From positions 1 to 42,331 of the forward strand of contig JACSRI010000146.1 in the NCBI GenBank assembly GCA_014879845.1: 42,331 nucleotides of DNA, written 5' to 3'. The position numbers and the translations under genes are program-made. Within the stretch, counting starts at the first letter, position 1, and every line of letters starts with the position of its first letter. This document shows positions 1 to 9,125 of this stretch, one piece after another. Source of the stretch: Opitutaceae bacterium (GTDB lineage: Bacteria > Verrucomicrobiota > Verrucomicrobiia > Opitutales > Opitutaceae). The notes beneath the pieces were generated by a model that was given only the letters and a program-made list of their open reading frames with translations, searched no databases and had not been told where the DNA came from.

Positions 1-420
1 GGTCGGGGCGGCGGGCGCCGCCGGCGCCGCGGCCACGGGGCCGGATCCGGGCGCAGGCAAGAGCAGCATGCGCGCCTCGTCGACGAGCTTGTTCGGCGAG
101 CAGTTGGACTTGGCCAGGCACTTGTTCGCGCCGGCCTTCCAGGCCGCCTGGACGAGGTCGCCCATGAAGGCGTTGGACAGCACCAGCACCGGCATCGTCT
201 TGGTCGCCTCGTGGGAACGGGCGAACTTCAGCACTTCCACGCCGCTCACCTCGCCGAGCATGAGATCCAGCAGCACGATGTCGGGCCGCGTCTCCTTGAG
301 CCGGTTGATGGCCGAGGTGCCGTCCATGGCCAGGTCGACTTCGAATCCGGCGCCGCGGAACTTGTCGACATAGACGCGGGCCATGAGCGTGTCGTCCTCG
401 ACGATGAGTATCGTGTTCAT
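1..420 (-). CDS. Response regulator receiver protein, C-terminus cut by window edge
   Basis: The visible 140 residues hold a complete receiver domain (about residues 2-122). The acidic pocket is E8-D9-D10, the phospho-acceptor is D52 in DIVLLDLMLG, the switch serine is S82 and the conserved lysine is K104. K104 is followed by Ser instead of the usual Pro. After residue 122 comes an Ala/Pro-rich linker that runs off the window without a stop codon, so another domain may follow. The start at 420 gives MNTILIVEDD, a typical receiver N-terminus. It lies 38 bases downstream of the hybrid kinase on the same strand and is the natural acceptor of that kinase's HPt phosphoryl group. The output domain, if any, is not visible. 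Confidence 0.88.
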   Translation of the reverse strand, partial: MNTILIVEDDTLMARVYVDKFRGAGFEVDLAMDGTSAINRLKETRPDIVLLDLMLGEVSGVEVLKFARSHEATKTMPVLVLSNAFMGDLVQAAWKAGANKCLAKSNCSPNKLVDEARMLLLPAPGSGPVAAAPAAPAAPT

Positions 421-458
421 GAAATTCGTGATGGTGGTGGGGGGAGTTGTGCGGGCGC

Positions 459-3400
459 TCAGGTAGTCGTGGATACGGTGGGTCCCGGGTCGCATTCGAT
501 CCGCGAGTCCCGCAGGTAGTCGACGAGGAAACTCCGCGCGCGCGACCACGCCGGGGCGAGGTCGGCCATGGCGGCGTCGACGCCGGCGAGGTCGCCCTGC
601 TTGCCGAGGCGCTCGATCATGGCGAGCGAGGCCAGCACCGCGTCGACTCCGCAGTTGGCGCTGGCGCCGCGCCACTTGTGCGCGACCAGGCGGATCTCCT
701 TGCTGTCGTGGCGTGCGGCGGCGTCGGCCAGTTCGCGCTGCAGGATATCGGCCTGCTCGAGGTAGCTGGCGTACAGCTTGGGCAGGCGCGAGGTGTCGCG
801 GGAGAAGATCGCGCCCAGTCGGTTGAGGTCGACCGGCGGCAAGTCCGGCGCGCCTTCGGGTGGATCTTCCGGAGCGCGTGCCACCTCGGGTTCGACGACG
901 TCCTCGGGCAGGGAATCCTCCGGCAGCGTCGCACCGCAGACCGCCGCATCCAAGGCGCGCCGCAGGTCGGTCACCCGGACGGGTTTGCTGACGTAGTCAT
1001 CCATGCCCGCAGCGAGGCACCGTTCGCGGTCGCCGATCATGGCGTTGGCGGTGAGGGCAATGATGGTCAGGCGCGGCCGGTCGGCAAGGATCGATCCGGG
1101 CTGGCGCTCGCGTTCGCGGACGGCGGCCGTCGCAGCGAAGCCGTCCATCTCCGGCATCATGCAGTCCATCAGCACGACGTCGTAGGCGATGCGCTCGATG
1201 GCCTCGAGCGCCTCGAGGCCATTGGCGACGACGTCGGCGCGGCAGCCGAGCTTTTCCAGATGGCCGAGCGCGACCTGCTGATTGGTGACGTTGTCCTCGG
1301 CGAGCAGGATCCGCAGCCGTGCGCGCCGGGCATCGCCCGGGCGGTCGCCTCGGGTTCCGGTCTCCGGCGCGGCGTCGCGTGCCCCGACGAGCAGCGTGGC
1401 GATGATGTCGAAGAGCTGCGATTGCCGGACGGGCTTGTTCACGGCTGCGACAGCGCCGGCGAGGCGGAGATCCTCGGAGTCGAGCGGCTGCGTGACGGTC
1501 GTGAGCAGCACGCATGGCACGGCCGGTCCGGTGGTGCGGGCCGCGATGGTGCGCGACACCGCGGAGGGGTCGCGGCGATCCAATGCCGTGTCGACGAGGG
1601 CGAGGGCGACGGGGGCTGCGGCGGGGTCGTCGAGTCGCGCAAGGGCGGCCTCGGGTGAATCGGCGACGACCGGCTCGAAATGCCACTGGCACAAAAGCCC
1701 GGATACATGGGCCGCGAGGGCGTGGTTGCGCACGGCCACGAGGATGCGCGCACCCGGTGCGGCGGCCGGCGCGGGGCGCGCGGACGGCTGGCCCGGCTGG
1801 CGCGTGAGTTGGATCTCGAACTGGAAGCACGAGCCGGCGCCGGGCTCGCTCGCCACGCTGATCTCGCCGCCCATCAGCTCGACGAGCTGTCGGCAGATGG
1901 CCAGGCCGAGGCCGGTGCCGCCGAAGCGCCGGGTCGTGGAGGCGTCGGCCTGCGTGAACGCGTGGAAGAGCTTTTTCTGCGCCTCCGGCTCGATGCCGAT
2001 ACCCGTGTCGGAGACGGTGAAGCGCAGCCGTGCGCGGGTGTCGTCCGCATCCACCGCGCTCACGCGCACCACCACCTCGCCCTCGTGGGTGAACTTGATC
2101 GCGTTGGCCACGAGGTTGGTCAGCACCTGGCGCAGGCGTCCGGGATCGCCGCGCAGCAGGCGAGGCGCGGCCGGGTCGATCAGGCCGACGAGTTCGAGGC
2201 TCTTCGACTGGGCGCGCGGGGCGAGCAGCTCGATCGTCTCCTCCAGCACGGTGCCGAGGTCGAAGTCGAGGATCTCGAAGTCGAGCTTGCGAGCCTCGAC
2301 CTTGGAGAAATCGAGCACGTCATTGATGATCGAGAGCAGTGATTCAGCGCTGGAGTTGATGGTGTGAGCGATCTGGCGCTGCCGCGCGTTGAGGCCGGAG
2401 TCGAAGAGCAGGTTGGTCATGCCGATCACGCCATTGACCGGCGTGCGGATCTCGTGGCTCATGACCGCGAGGAAGTCGCTCTTCGCGCGCGTGGCCTCCT
2501 CCGCCGCGACCTTGGCGCCGCGCAGCTGCTCCTCGAAGGCCTTGCGCTCGGTGATGTCCTTGGCCACGGCGAGGTAGCCGACGAGCGTGCCGTGCTCGTG
2601 CAGAGGCGTGACCACGAGGGTGACGGGAAAACGCGAGCCGTCGCGCCGCACCCAGGTCCAGTCGCGCTCCTCCGGGCCGCCGCCGCGTGCCAGTTCGGCG
2701 AATACACCAAAACCCTCCACCGGCCGGCCCAGCCGTGCGGACAACTCGCGGCCGAGCGCCTCGATCTCACCGGGCAGGTGCAGGATCGATGGAGACTGCC
2801 GGCCGACCACGTCCGCGGCGCAGTAGCCAAGCATGCGTTCGGCGCCGCGGCTGAACACCGAGATCGTGCCGCGCAGGTCGGTGGCGATGATGGCCACGGC
2901 CGTGGCGGCATCCATCACCGCCTGGATGCGTTCGCGCGCGGCCACGGCGTCGGCCGTGCGTTCCTGCACCCGGCGCTCGAGGTCTGTATTGAGCGAGCGG
3001 ATCTCGAGTTCGGCGGCACGCTGCTCGGTGATGTCGAGGAATGTGCCGTTGACGATCGCAGGGGCGCCGTCCGGGCCGCGTTCGGTCTCGATCGTCGACG
3101 AAAAGTGCCGCACCGGGCCGAACGCGGGATTGCTGCGGAACTCCCCGCGGCGCGGCCAGACCAGGCGCCCGAGGTCCTGGTGGACCTGGATGACGCGCGC
3201 GCGGTCCTCCGGATGGACGAACTCGAGAAACTCTTCGAACGTTCCCGGCCCGTGCGCGGGGTCGCGCTGCAGCAGCACGTAGGTCTGGTGCGAAAAGGTG
3301 AGCTGGTGCGTGCGCAGGTCGAGCGACCAGCTGCCCAGGCGCGCGCGTGCCTGGGCGGCCTCGAGCTGTTCACGCGCGTGGCGCAGCTCCTCCTCGGCCT

Positions 3401-4661
3401 GCCGGCGGGCGGTGACGTCCATCGAGATGCCCTCGACGCGCTGGGTGCGCCCGCCGTCGCCGCGGAAGGCGCGGCCGCGGGAGGCCAGCCAGTGGACCGA
3501 GCCGTCCGGCCAGAGCACGCGAAACTCGTGCTGGAACTCGTTCCCCTGGTCGACGGCGCGCTGCAGGGCGGCCGCGAAGCCGGCGCGGTCGGCGGGATGG
3601 ATCGCCTCGTCGAGCATGGGGCGCGTCACGCGGGCGCGCGGGGCGTATCCGTGCAGCACCTGCAGGTGGGTCGACCACGAGAAGGAGCCGGTGAGGAGGT
3701 TCCAGTGCCAGGTGGCGAGGCCGGCGCCCTCGATGGCGAGGCGCAGGCGCTCCTCGCTGCGCTGGAGTTGCTCGTGGGAGAACTGCAGGTCGCTGGTCGT
3801 CTCGCGCAGCACCGCCTCGGCCTCCGTCCTCACGACGTCGATACGGTTGAGCGAACGCGCGGTGCGCCAGATGGCGACGAGCGCGAGCACGACGGTCGTG
3901 GCGGCGAACACCGGCAGGCCCGGCTCGGCGCTGAACCAGCCGGCCTGTGCTCCCTTCAGGTGCAACCAGGCCACGGCGAGTGGCGCACCGATGATCAGCG
4001 GCAGGACCGTGCGCGCCATTGCACCGCCGATCTGGCGGCTGGTGATGACCGCGGCGAGCCCACGGTCGGGTCGAAGGAAGAAGCCGGCGAGCCCGAGCGT
4101 GAGCAGGCCCGTGGCCTCGAGGACACCCAGCGCCGGGCCGCTCGACACGGCGGCATGCAGGGCGTTGCCGATGAGCAGTCGCTGCAGGCCGAGCAGGCCC
4201 ATGAGCGCGCCGGCGAGTCCGCAGAGCTGGGCGGCGACAAACTCGCGGGACAGGGGCAGGTGGGCGAGGATGGCCGTGGCGCCGAGCGCGGCCAGGCCCA
4301 GGGCCGCGGGCACCGAACACCAATCGATCGTCCCCGGCGCCAGGACGCCGGTCGCGGTGAGCAGGTGCAGGGCGAGGGCAGCCAGTCCTCCGATCGTCAG
4401 GGCCGTGCCGAGGCCGAGCCCGAGAGCGCGGCGCCACCCGCCGACGTCGTCGGCGTGGCGTGCCGGCACGAGGTGAAATGCGAGCCCCGTGAGCGGCAGT
4501 CCGGCGGCTGCCAGCGGCGACAGCACACGCAGGGCCTCGAAACGCCCGGGCGCGAGCCAGCCCACCAGCGTGAATACGCCGGCGGCGGCGGTCGCGAGCG
4601 AGGTCCACCAAGCGACAGCTTGGGCCGAGAAGCGGAGACGGGAGCCGGGATGGGAGAGCAC
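459..4661 (-). CDS. Multi-PAS hybrid sensor histidine kinase with two receiver domains and HPt (1400 aa)
   Basis: This is an inner-membrane hybrid kinase. Residues 15-265 form a hydrophobic block of about eight membrane segments resembling a MASE-type sensor. Three PAS/PAC units follow (about 300-420, 430-550, 575-710). The HisKA domain has FLAVMSHEIRTP with phospho-acceptor H736. The HATPase has the N-box near N849-N853, the G1 box DTGIGI at 885-890 and GGTGLGLA at 914-921. A first receiver-like domain (about 972-1093) keeps D1024 and K1076 but lacks the N-terminal acidic pair. A complete second receiver (about 1116-1240) has E1122, D1123, D1166 and K1226. A C-terminal HPt domain has H1328 in AHKWRGAS. 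This set-up implies a His-Asp-His-Asp relay ending on a separate regulator, plausibly the one just downstream. The signal sensed is unknown. Confidence 0.93.
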   Translation of the reverse strand: MLSHPGSRLRFSAQAVAWWTSLATAAAGVFTLVGWLAPGRFEALRVLSPLAAAGLPLTGLAFHLVPARHADDVGGWRRALGLGLGTALTIGGLAALALHLLTATGVLAPGTIDWCSVPAALGLAALGATAILAHLPLSREFVAAQLCGLAGALMGLLGLQRLLIGNALHAAVSSGPALGVLEATGLLTLGLAGFFLRPDRGLAAVITSRQIGGAMARTVLPLIIGAPLAVAWLHLKGAQAGWFSAEPGLPVFAATTVVLALVAIWRTARSLNRIDVVRTEAEAVLRETTSDLQFSHEQLQRSEERLRLAIEGAGLATWHWNLLTGSFSWSTHLQVLHGYAPRARVTRPMLDEAIHPADRAGFAAALQRAVDQGNEFQHEFRVLWPDGSVHWLASRGRAFRGDGGRTQRVEGISMDVTARRQAEEELRHAREQLEAAQARARLGSWSLDLRTHQLTFSHQTYVLLQRDPAHGPGTFEEFLEFVHPEDRARVIQVHQDLGRLVWPRRGEFRSNPAFGPVRHFSSTIETERGPDGAPAIVNGTFLDITEQRAAELEIRSLNTDLERRVQERTADAVAARERIQAVMDAATAVAIIATDLRGTISVFSRGAERMLGYCAADVVGRQSPSILHLPGEIEALGRELSARLGRPVEGFGVFAELARGGGPEERDWTWVRRDGSRFPVTLVVTPLHEHGTLVGYLAVAKDITERKAFEEQLRGAKVAAEEATRAKSDFLAVMSHEIRTPVNGVIGMTNLLFDSGLNARQRQIAHTINSSAESLLSIINDVLDFSKVEARKLDFEILDFDLGTVLEETIELLAPRAQSKSLELVGLIDPAAPRLLRGDPGRLRQVLTNLVANAIKFTHEGEVVVRVSAVDADDTRARLRFTVSDTGIGIEPEAQKKLFHAFTQADASTTRRFGGTGLGLAICRQLVELMGGEISVASEPGAGSCFQFEIQLTRQPGQPSARPAPAAAPGARILVAVRNHALAAHVSGLLCQWHFEPVVADSPEAALARLDDPAAAPVALALVDTALDRRDPSAVSRTIAARTTGPAVPCVLLTTVTQPLDSEDLRLAGAVAAVNKPVRQSQLFDIIATLLVGARDAAPETGTRGDRPGDARRARLRILLAEDNVTNQQVALGHLEKLGCRADVVANGLEALEAIERIAYDVVLMDCMMPEMDGFAATAAVRERERQPGSILADRPRLTIIALTANAMIGDRERCLAAGMDDYVSKPVRVTDLRRALDAAVCGATLPEDSLPEDVVEPEVARAPEDPPEGAPDLPPVDLNRLGAIFSRDTSRLPKLYASYLEQADILQRELADAAARHDSKEIRLVAHKWRGASANCGVDAVLASLAMIERLGKQGDLAGVDAAMADLAPAWSRARSFLVDYLRDSRIECDPGPTVSTTT

Positions 4662-4832
4662 GGAGAATGGAGAATCACGGCGAGATCGATGGCCGCGCCG
4701 GCGTGGCCGCGTGCGCGCCGCGTCACTCCGTCGTGTCGACCACCCGTTTCGCCTGAGGATTATCCTTCGGATCCGCCGCCGCTGCGGCGAAGGCGCGCCA
4801 TCGAGGCCGGGCCGGATTTTACGGGTGTTTTA

Positions 4833-4868
4833 CGCCGGACTTCGCCCGCGCCGGGCCGGCGTCCGGCG
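4833..4868. repeat. Nested inverted repeat between the two hybrid kinase genes
   Basis: Arms CGCCGGAC (4833-4840) and GTCCGGCG (4861-4868) are perfect complements. The 20-base loop contains a second hairpin, GCCCG (4844-4848) with CGGGC (4852-4856). The structure lies 43-78 bases after the stop of the downstream-reading kinase at 4911. There is no T-tract on either side, so a rho-independent terminator is not supported. It may be an mRNA 3'-end stabiliser or simply GC-rich folding. The rest of 4662-4910 shows no gene. Confidence 0.4.
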
Positions 4869-4910
4869 ACGGGTTCTCCGCGCGGGAAGCCCTTCGGCGT
4901 GCGGGCCGCG

Positions 4911-7781
4911 TCACACCCGGTCCAGGCAGGCGCGCACCGCGTGGAGCAGGCGTGCGATATCGTAGGGCTTGCGCAGGAAGGTCGCCGAGGCGTCGGGTCG
5001 CCGCCGGCCGGCCAGCATCTCGGGGTCGTAGCCGCTGCTGAAGATGATGGGCAGGTCGGGCCGTTGTTCGCGCAGCGCGTCGGCCAGGTCGTAGCCGCTC
5101 ATGCCCTCGGGCATGACGATGTCGGTGAGCAGCAGGTCGATCGCCTGCGGGTCCTCGTGCCAGCGCGCGAGGGCGGCCGGCCCATTCTCCACCGCGACTA
5201 CCCGGTAGCCCTGGCGCTCGAGCGCGGTGCGCACCATCGCGCGCACATAGGCCTCGTCCTCGGCGAGCAGGATCGTCTCCGAGCCCGACTGGGGCGGGGG
5301 CAACTCGGGCCGGTCGACCGCGCCCGCGGGCACGGCGGTCACCTCCGGCAGGAGGACCCGGAAGAGCGTGCCCGAGCCGATCTCGCTCTGCACCTCGATC
5401 CAGCCGCCATGCTGTCGCACGATCCCGAATACAGTGGCCAGGCCGAGGCCGGTTCCCTTGCCCTCGGGCTTGGTCGTGAAGAACGGCTCGAAGATGCGCG
5501 GCAGCACGTCGGGCGGGATGCCGCAGCCCGAGTCCGAAACAGTCAGGCAGGCGGTGCGGCCGGCGGTGGCGTCGGGTCGCTGCGCGGCCTGCTCGGGCGT
5601 GATCACCATGTGGCGCGTGGTGATGGCGAGCATGCCGCCGGTCGGCATGGCGTCGCGGGCGTTGACGGCGAAGTTGACCAACACCTGCTCGAGCATGCCG
5701 GCGTCGGCGTGGATCGCGAGGGGCAGGGGATCGAGATCGAGGCGCAGCACGATGTCCTCACCCAGCACGCGGGCGAGCAGGCGGGCGAGGTTGGAGACGA
5801 TGGCATTGAGGTCGACGTCGGCCGGCTGCATCGCCTGGCGGCGGGAGAACGTGAGCAACTGGCGCGTGAGGTGCGCCCCGCGCTCGGCCGCGCGCTCGAT
5901 GTCGTGGAGCGCGTTGGACAGGGCGGGGCTGAAGTGCGGTGAACCGCGCAGGATCGACGCCGCGCCGTGGATCACGGTGAGTATGTTGTTGAAGTCGTGG
6001 GCCACGCCGCCGGCGAGCTGGCCGATGGAGTCGAGGCGCTGGCTGTGCCGCACCTGGTGCTCGAGTTGCCGGCGTTCGGTGATGTCGCGGCCGACGGCGA
6101 GCATGCCGGCGACCTGGCCGGATTCGACGCGTGCGGACAGCGTGAGCTCGACCGGCACGCGCGCCCCGCCCGCGGAGAGCAGGCTGACCTCGAACGGGCT
6201 GGGCACGTGGCCGTGCCGCACTTCGTCGAGGCGCTGGCTCGCACGCTCGCGGTCGGCCTCGTGCACCAAATCGAGCAGGTGGCGGCCGAGCCACGGGCCG
6301 CGCGAGTCGCCGGTGAGGGTCTCGAAGGCGGTGTTGAGCGACTCGATACGTCCGTCGGCATCGAGCGCGATGACGGCATCGCGCGCCTGGTCGATGAGCT
6401 GGCGGTAGCGCTCCTCGCTGCGGCGCAGCGCGAGTTCCATCGTCTTGCGTGTGGAGATGTCGGTGAGCGTGCCGAGCATGCGCACGGGTCGGCCCTCGGA
6501 GTCGCGCACGACCACCTGGCCGGTCGCGTGGACCCATTTCCAGGCACCAGTCCCGGTCTGGATGCGATAGTCGACGGAGAACCCGCAGCTCTTGCCGCGC
6601 AGGCAGTCCTCGTGCAGGGCGGCGACGTGTTCGGCGTCATCGGGATGGATCGAGCCGAGCCAGCGTGCCGTGGTCTCGTGGAACTCCGCTGGATCCTGCT
6701 CGAGCAGGTGGATGTATTCGGGACTCACCTCCGCGACGCCGCGGCGCAGGTCCCAGTCGAAGATGCCTTGATGGGCCGAGCGCAACGCCAGGCGCAGGCG
6801 CTCCTCGCTCGTGTGCAGCGCCTGCTCGGAGCGCCGGCTCTCGGTCACGTCCATGATCGTGACGGTCGCCACCGGCCGGCCCGTGTCGACGGACGGGGCG
6901 AGATGCATGGTTGCGGCGAAACACCGCACCGGGCCGTGCGCCGGGTTGCTGCGGAAGTCGATCTTGGCCGGCCGCACGTCGTGGGCGAGATGCTCGAAGG
7001 CGCCGACGACGGATTCGCGGTCGTCGGGATGGACGTAGTCGAGTACCTCCTCGAGCCCGGTGGGCCCGAGAGCGGGATTGCGGCCGAGGAGCCGGTAGAG
7101 CTCCCGCGACCAGGTCGTCTCCTGGGTGTCGAGATTGAGCTCCCAGATGCCGAGGTGCGCGCGTTCCTGCGTCGTCTCGAGCAAGGCCTTGTCGTGGTGG
7201 AGCTGCTCGAGGTTGACGGCGCGCTCGATCGCGATGGCGGCGGACCGGGCACCGACGGCGACGAGGTCGCGGTGGCGTGCCTCGGGCAGCCGCGCCGAGC
7301 GGTAGTAGACGGCGAACGTACCGAGGAGCCGGCCGGTGGCGCAAAGGATGGGGGTCGACCAGCACGCACGCAATCCGTGGCCGAGCGCGAGGTCGCGGAA
7401 CGACGCGCACAACGGGTCGGTCGCGATATCGGTCACCTCGACCGTCTCCCTCCGCCAAGCCGCGGTGCCGCAGCTTCCCGAACTCGGTGCGATCGGGATG
7501 CCACTGGCAGCGCGGATGAAATCCTCGGCCAGGCTGGGTGCTGCGCCGTGCATGAGCCGCCGACCCGCACCGTCGACCAGGAGGATCGAGGTGATCATGT
7601 CGGGACACTCGAGCTCGATCGCCTCGAGCAGCGCCTGCAGCGTCGCCCGCAGCGGCGCACCCGAGGCGATCATCGCCAGGACGCGGGCGTGCCCGACGGC
7701 AAAAGTCGGGGACATCGCGGCCGGCGTGCCGGCGGCTTCATTCGGAGTGGCGACCTCGGGCTGCGTGCGGGTGGGTTTCAT
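4911..7781 (-). CDS. GAF/PAS hybrid sensor histidine kinase with C-terminal receiver (956 aa)
   Basis: No convincing membrane segment is seen, so this is probably a cytoplasmic kinase. With the start at 7781 (MKPTRTQPEV), a GAF domain spans about residues 24-192, three PAS/PAC units about 202-315, 323-447 and 455-572, and HisKA contains AGGVAHDFNN with H595. The HATPase has N707 in its N-box, an SDSGCGIP G1 box and GKGTGLGLA. The C-terminal receiver (about 837-954) has an EDE acidic pocket, D887 in LLTDIVMPEG and the usual KPY lysine motif. The HDFNN form of the H-box is typical of NtrB-like and orphan hybrid kinases. The frame stays open up to 7910, but the upstream part is Pro/Arg-rich and unlike any domain, so the internal ATG is preferred. 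It is upstream of the second hybrid kinase, 249 bases apart. Confidence 0.92.
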   Translation of the reverse strand: MKPTRTQPEVATPNEAAGTPAAMSPTFAVGHARVLAMIASGAPLRATLQALLEAIELECPDMITSILLVDGAGRRLMHGAAPSLAEDFIRAASGIPIAPSSGSCGTAAWRRETVEVTDIATDPLCASFRDLALGHGLRACWSTPILCATGRLLGTFAVYYRSARLPEARHRDLVAVGARSAAIAIERAVNLEQLHHDKALLETTQERAHLGIWELNLDTQETTWSRELYRLLGRNPALGPTGLEEVLDYVHPDDRESVVGAFEHLAHDVRPAKIDFRSNPAHGPVRCFAATMHLAPSVDTGRPVATVTIMDVTESRRSEQALHTSEERLRLALRSAHQGIFDWDLRRGVAEVSPEYIHLLEQDPAEFHETTARWLGSIHPDDAEHVAALHEDCLRGKSCGFSVDYRIQTGTGAWKWVHATGQVVVRDSEGRPVRMLGTLTDISTRKTMELALRRSEERYRQLIDQARDAVIALDADGRIESLNTAFETLTGDSRGPWLGRHLLDLVHEADRERASQRLDEVRHGHVPSPFEVSLLSAGGARVPVELTLSARVESGQVAGMLAVGRDITERRQLEHQVRHSQRLDSIGQLAGGVAHDFNNILTVIHGAASILRGSPHFSPALSNALHDIERAAERGAHLTRQLLTFSRRQAMQPADVDLNAIVSNLARLLARVLGEDIVLRLDLDPLPLAIHADAGMLEQVLVNFAVNARDAMPTGGMLAITTRHMVITPEQAAQRPDATAGRTACLTVSDSGCGIPPDVLPRIFEPFFTTKPEGKGTGLGLATVFGIVRQHGGWIEVQSEIGSGTLFRVLLPEVTAVPAGAVDRPELPPPQSGSETILLAEDEAYVRAMVRTALERQGYRVVAVENGPAALARWHEDPQAIDLLLTDIVMPEGMSGYDLADALREQRPDLPIIFSSGYDPEMLAGRRRPDASATFLRKPYDIARLLHAVRACLDRV

Positions 7782-8075
7782 CTGACGAGCCAAGATATAC
7801 CGCGGCCAGGGTGCGGCCGAGGCGATGGGTGAGCAGATGGACACCGGTCGGGGTCTTTCGCACGTGCCGCCCGGTGCAAGCGGCCCGCCCGAAGAGGGAC
7901 CGCGTAACATGGGAGAAACCGTGCGACGCTCAAGTGGCGGCTTGTTTTTCCCGCCCGCCGGGGGCGGAGGCCGGCCACCCGGAACTGGGTTCTGACAGGC
8001 GACTGCCGCGCCGGCGTGTCACGACAAGGCCGGCTTGCGCGCGGAGCGGGAGACTGGCTCGATCGGGAGCCGTCC
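7782..8075. other. Divergent intergenic region between hybrid kinase and permease genes
   Basis: These 294 bases separate the minus-strand kinase (start 7781) from the plus-strand permease (start 8076) and must hold both promoters. I see no convincing -35/-10 pair and no RNA gene. Open frames cross the region on both strands, but they look like extensions of the flanking genes or GC-driven shadows. The last part, GGGAG at 8065-8069, is the ribosome binding site of the permease gene. Confidence 0.5.
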
Positions 8076-9125
8076 ATGCTCGACCACGCCCGCGCCTTCA
8101 CCGCCTTCGCCCTGCGCCAGCTCGGCCTGCTCGCGGGCATACTGCTGGTCGCGGGCACGGCCGTGTTTTTCGCCATGCGGGCGGTGCCGGGCGATCCGGT
8201 GAGCCTGCGGCTCAAGAATCCCGATCCCGTGCTCGTGGCCGCCGAACGCGCGCGTCTGGGCCTCGACCGGCCCCTCCCCGCGCAGTGGTGGCTGCATCAG
8301 CGCAGCTTTGTCTCCGGCGACTGGGGACGCAGCCTGACCACGGGGCGGCCGGTGCGGGAGGATTTCGCGGAGTTCTTCCCGGCCACGCTGGAGCTCGCGC
8401 TCGCGGGCCTGGCGCTCGGTGTGATGGTCGGTGTGGCCACGGCCATCGGCGCGGAGGTGTTTCGGGCGGGCTGGGCGCGCGCCGTCTCGGGGCTGCTCGG
8501 CACGCTGGGCCTGACGGTGCCGGTCTTCTGGATCGGCCTGCTCCTGCTGCTGGGCGGCAGTCTCGCGCTCGGTTGGTTCCCAAGCGGCGGGCGATTCGAC
8601 CTCGCGGCGCTGCCGCCACCCACGCGCACCGGGTTGCTCACGCTCGACGCGCTGCTGGCCGGGGATCTCGCGGCCTTCGGCACGGCGTTGCTCCATCTCG
8701 CGCTGCCGGCGGCGTGTCTTTCCCTCTATCCGGCCGCGCAGGTGTGTGCCGTGCTGCTCGCCCGCCTGCAGGATCCGAAGCTGCGCACGCTCATCACCTC
8801 GCTGCGGGCGCGCGGGTTGCACCCGGCGCGCATCGCGCTGCGACACATCGCGCCCGTGGTCAGTGCGCCGGTGATCACGGCGATCGGCTCCAACTTCGGC
8901 GCCCTGCTCGGCGGGGCGGTGCTCACGGAGACCGTGTTCTCCTGGCCCGGTATCGGCCGTTACCTCGTCGATGCTGTGATCAACCGCGACCTCTACGTCG
9001 TGCAGAACGTGCTCCTCTTCGTGCTCATGCTCGTGGTGGTCGTCGTGCTGGCCGCGGATTTTCTCGCGCGTCTGGCCAATCCCGCGGGCCTGCGGCACGG
9101 CGAAGACGAAAGGGCGGCGGCATGA
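8076..9125 (+). CDS. DppB/OppB-type ABC transporter permease
   Basis: This is an inner-membrane permease of the binding-protein-dependent peptide/nickel family, 349 residues, close to the usual 310-340. The N-terminal segment (14-33) is followed by a periplasmic stretch (35-105) and five further hydrophobic segments. The cytoplasmic EAA loop that contacts the ATPase is at about 243-262 (RARGLHPARIALRHIAP), followed by the family's SWPGIGRYLVDAV stretch at 289-301. The ATG at 8076 has a good Shine-Dalgarno (GGGAG, 8065-8069, 6-base spacer). The frame is also open further upstream, but without such a site. It overlaps the next permease by four bases. No substrate-binding protein or ATPase gene is nearby, so the substrate is unknown. 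Confidence 0.9.
   Translation: MLDHARAFTAFALRQLGLLAGILLVAGTAVFFAMRAVPGDPVSLRLKNPDPVLVAAERARLGLDRPLPAQWWLHQRSFVSGDWGRSLTTGRPVREDFAEFFPATLELALAGLALGVMVGVATAIGAEVFRAGWARAVSGLLGTLGLTVPVFWIGLLLLLGGSLALGWFPSGGRFDLAALPPPTRTGLLTLDALLAGDLAAFGTALLHLALPAACLSLYPAAQVCAVLLARLQDPKLRTLITSLRARGLHPARIALRHIAPVVSAPVITAIGSNFGALLGGAVLTETVFSWPGIGRYLVDAVINRDLYVVQNVLLFVLMLVVVVVLAADFLARLANPAGLRHGEDERAAA

Noticed and set aside
447-1658. A 403-codon plus-strand open frame
   Set aside because: It is antisense to the kinase C-terminus (receiver and HPt), which has all expected motifs. No family resemblance in the shadow.
4833-4868. Nested inverted repeat as a rho-independent terminator
   Set aside because: No T-run follows on either strand, so only a structural repeat is reported.
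2364-5942. A 1192-codon open frame on the plus strand
   Set aside because: It runs opposite to two well-supported hybrid kinases. Its composition (Arg/Gly/Ala/His-rich, no domain) is that of a GC-driven antisense shadow.
7811-9121. Long frame that joins on to the DppC permease
   Set aside because: The part before 9122 is a shadow of the DppB gene; the DppC protein begins at the ATG that overlaps the DppB stop.
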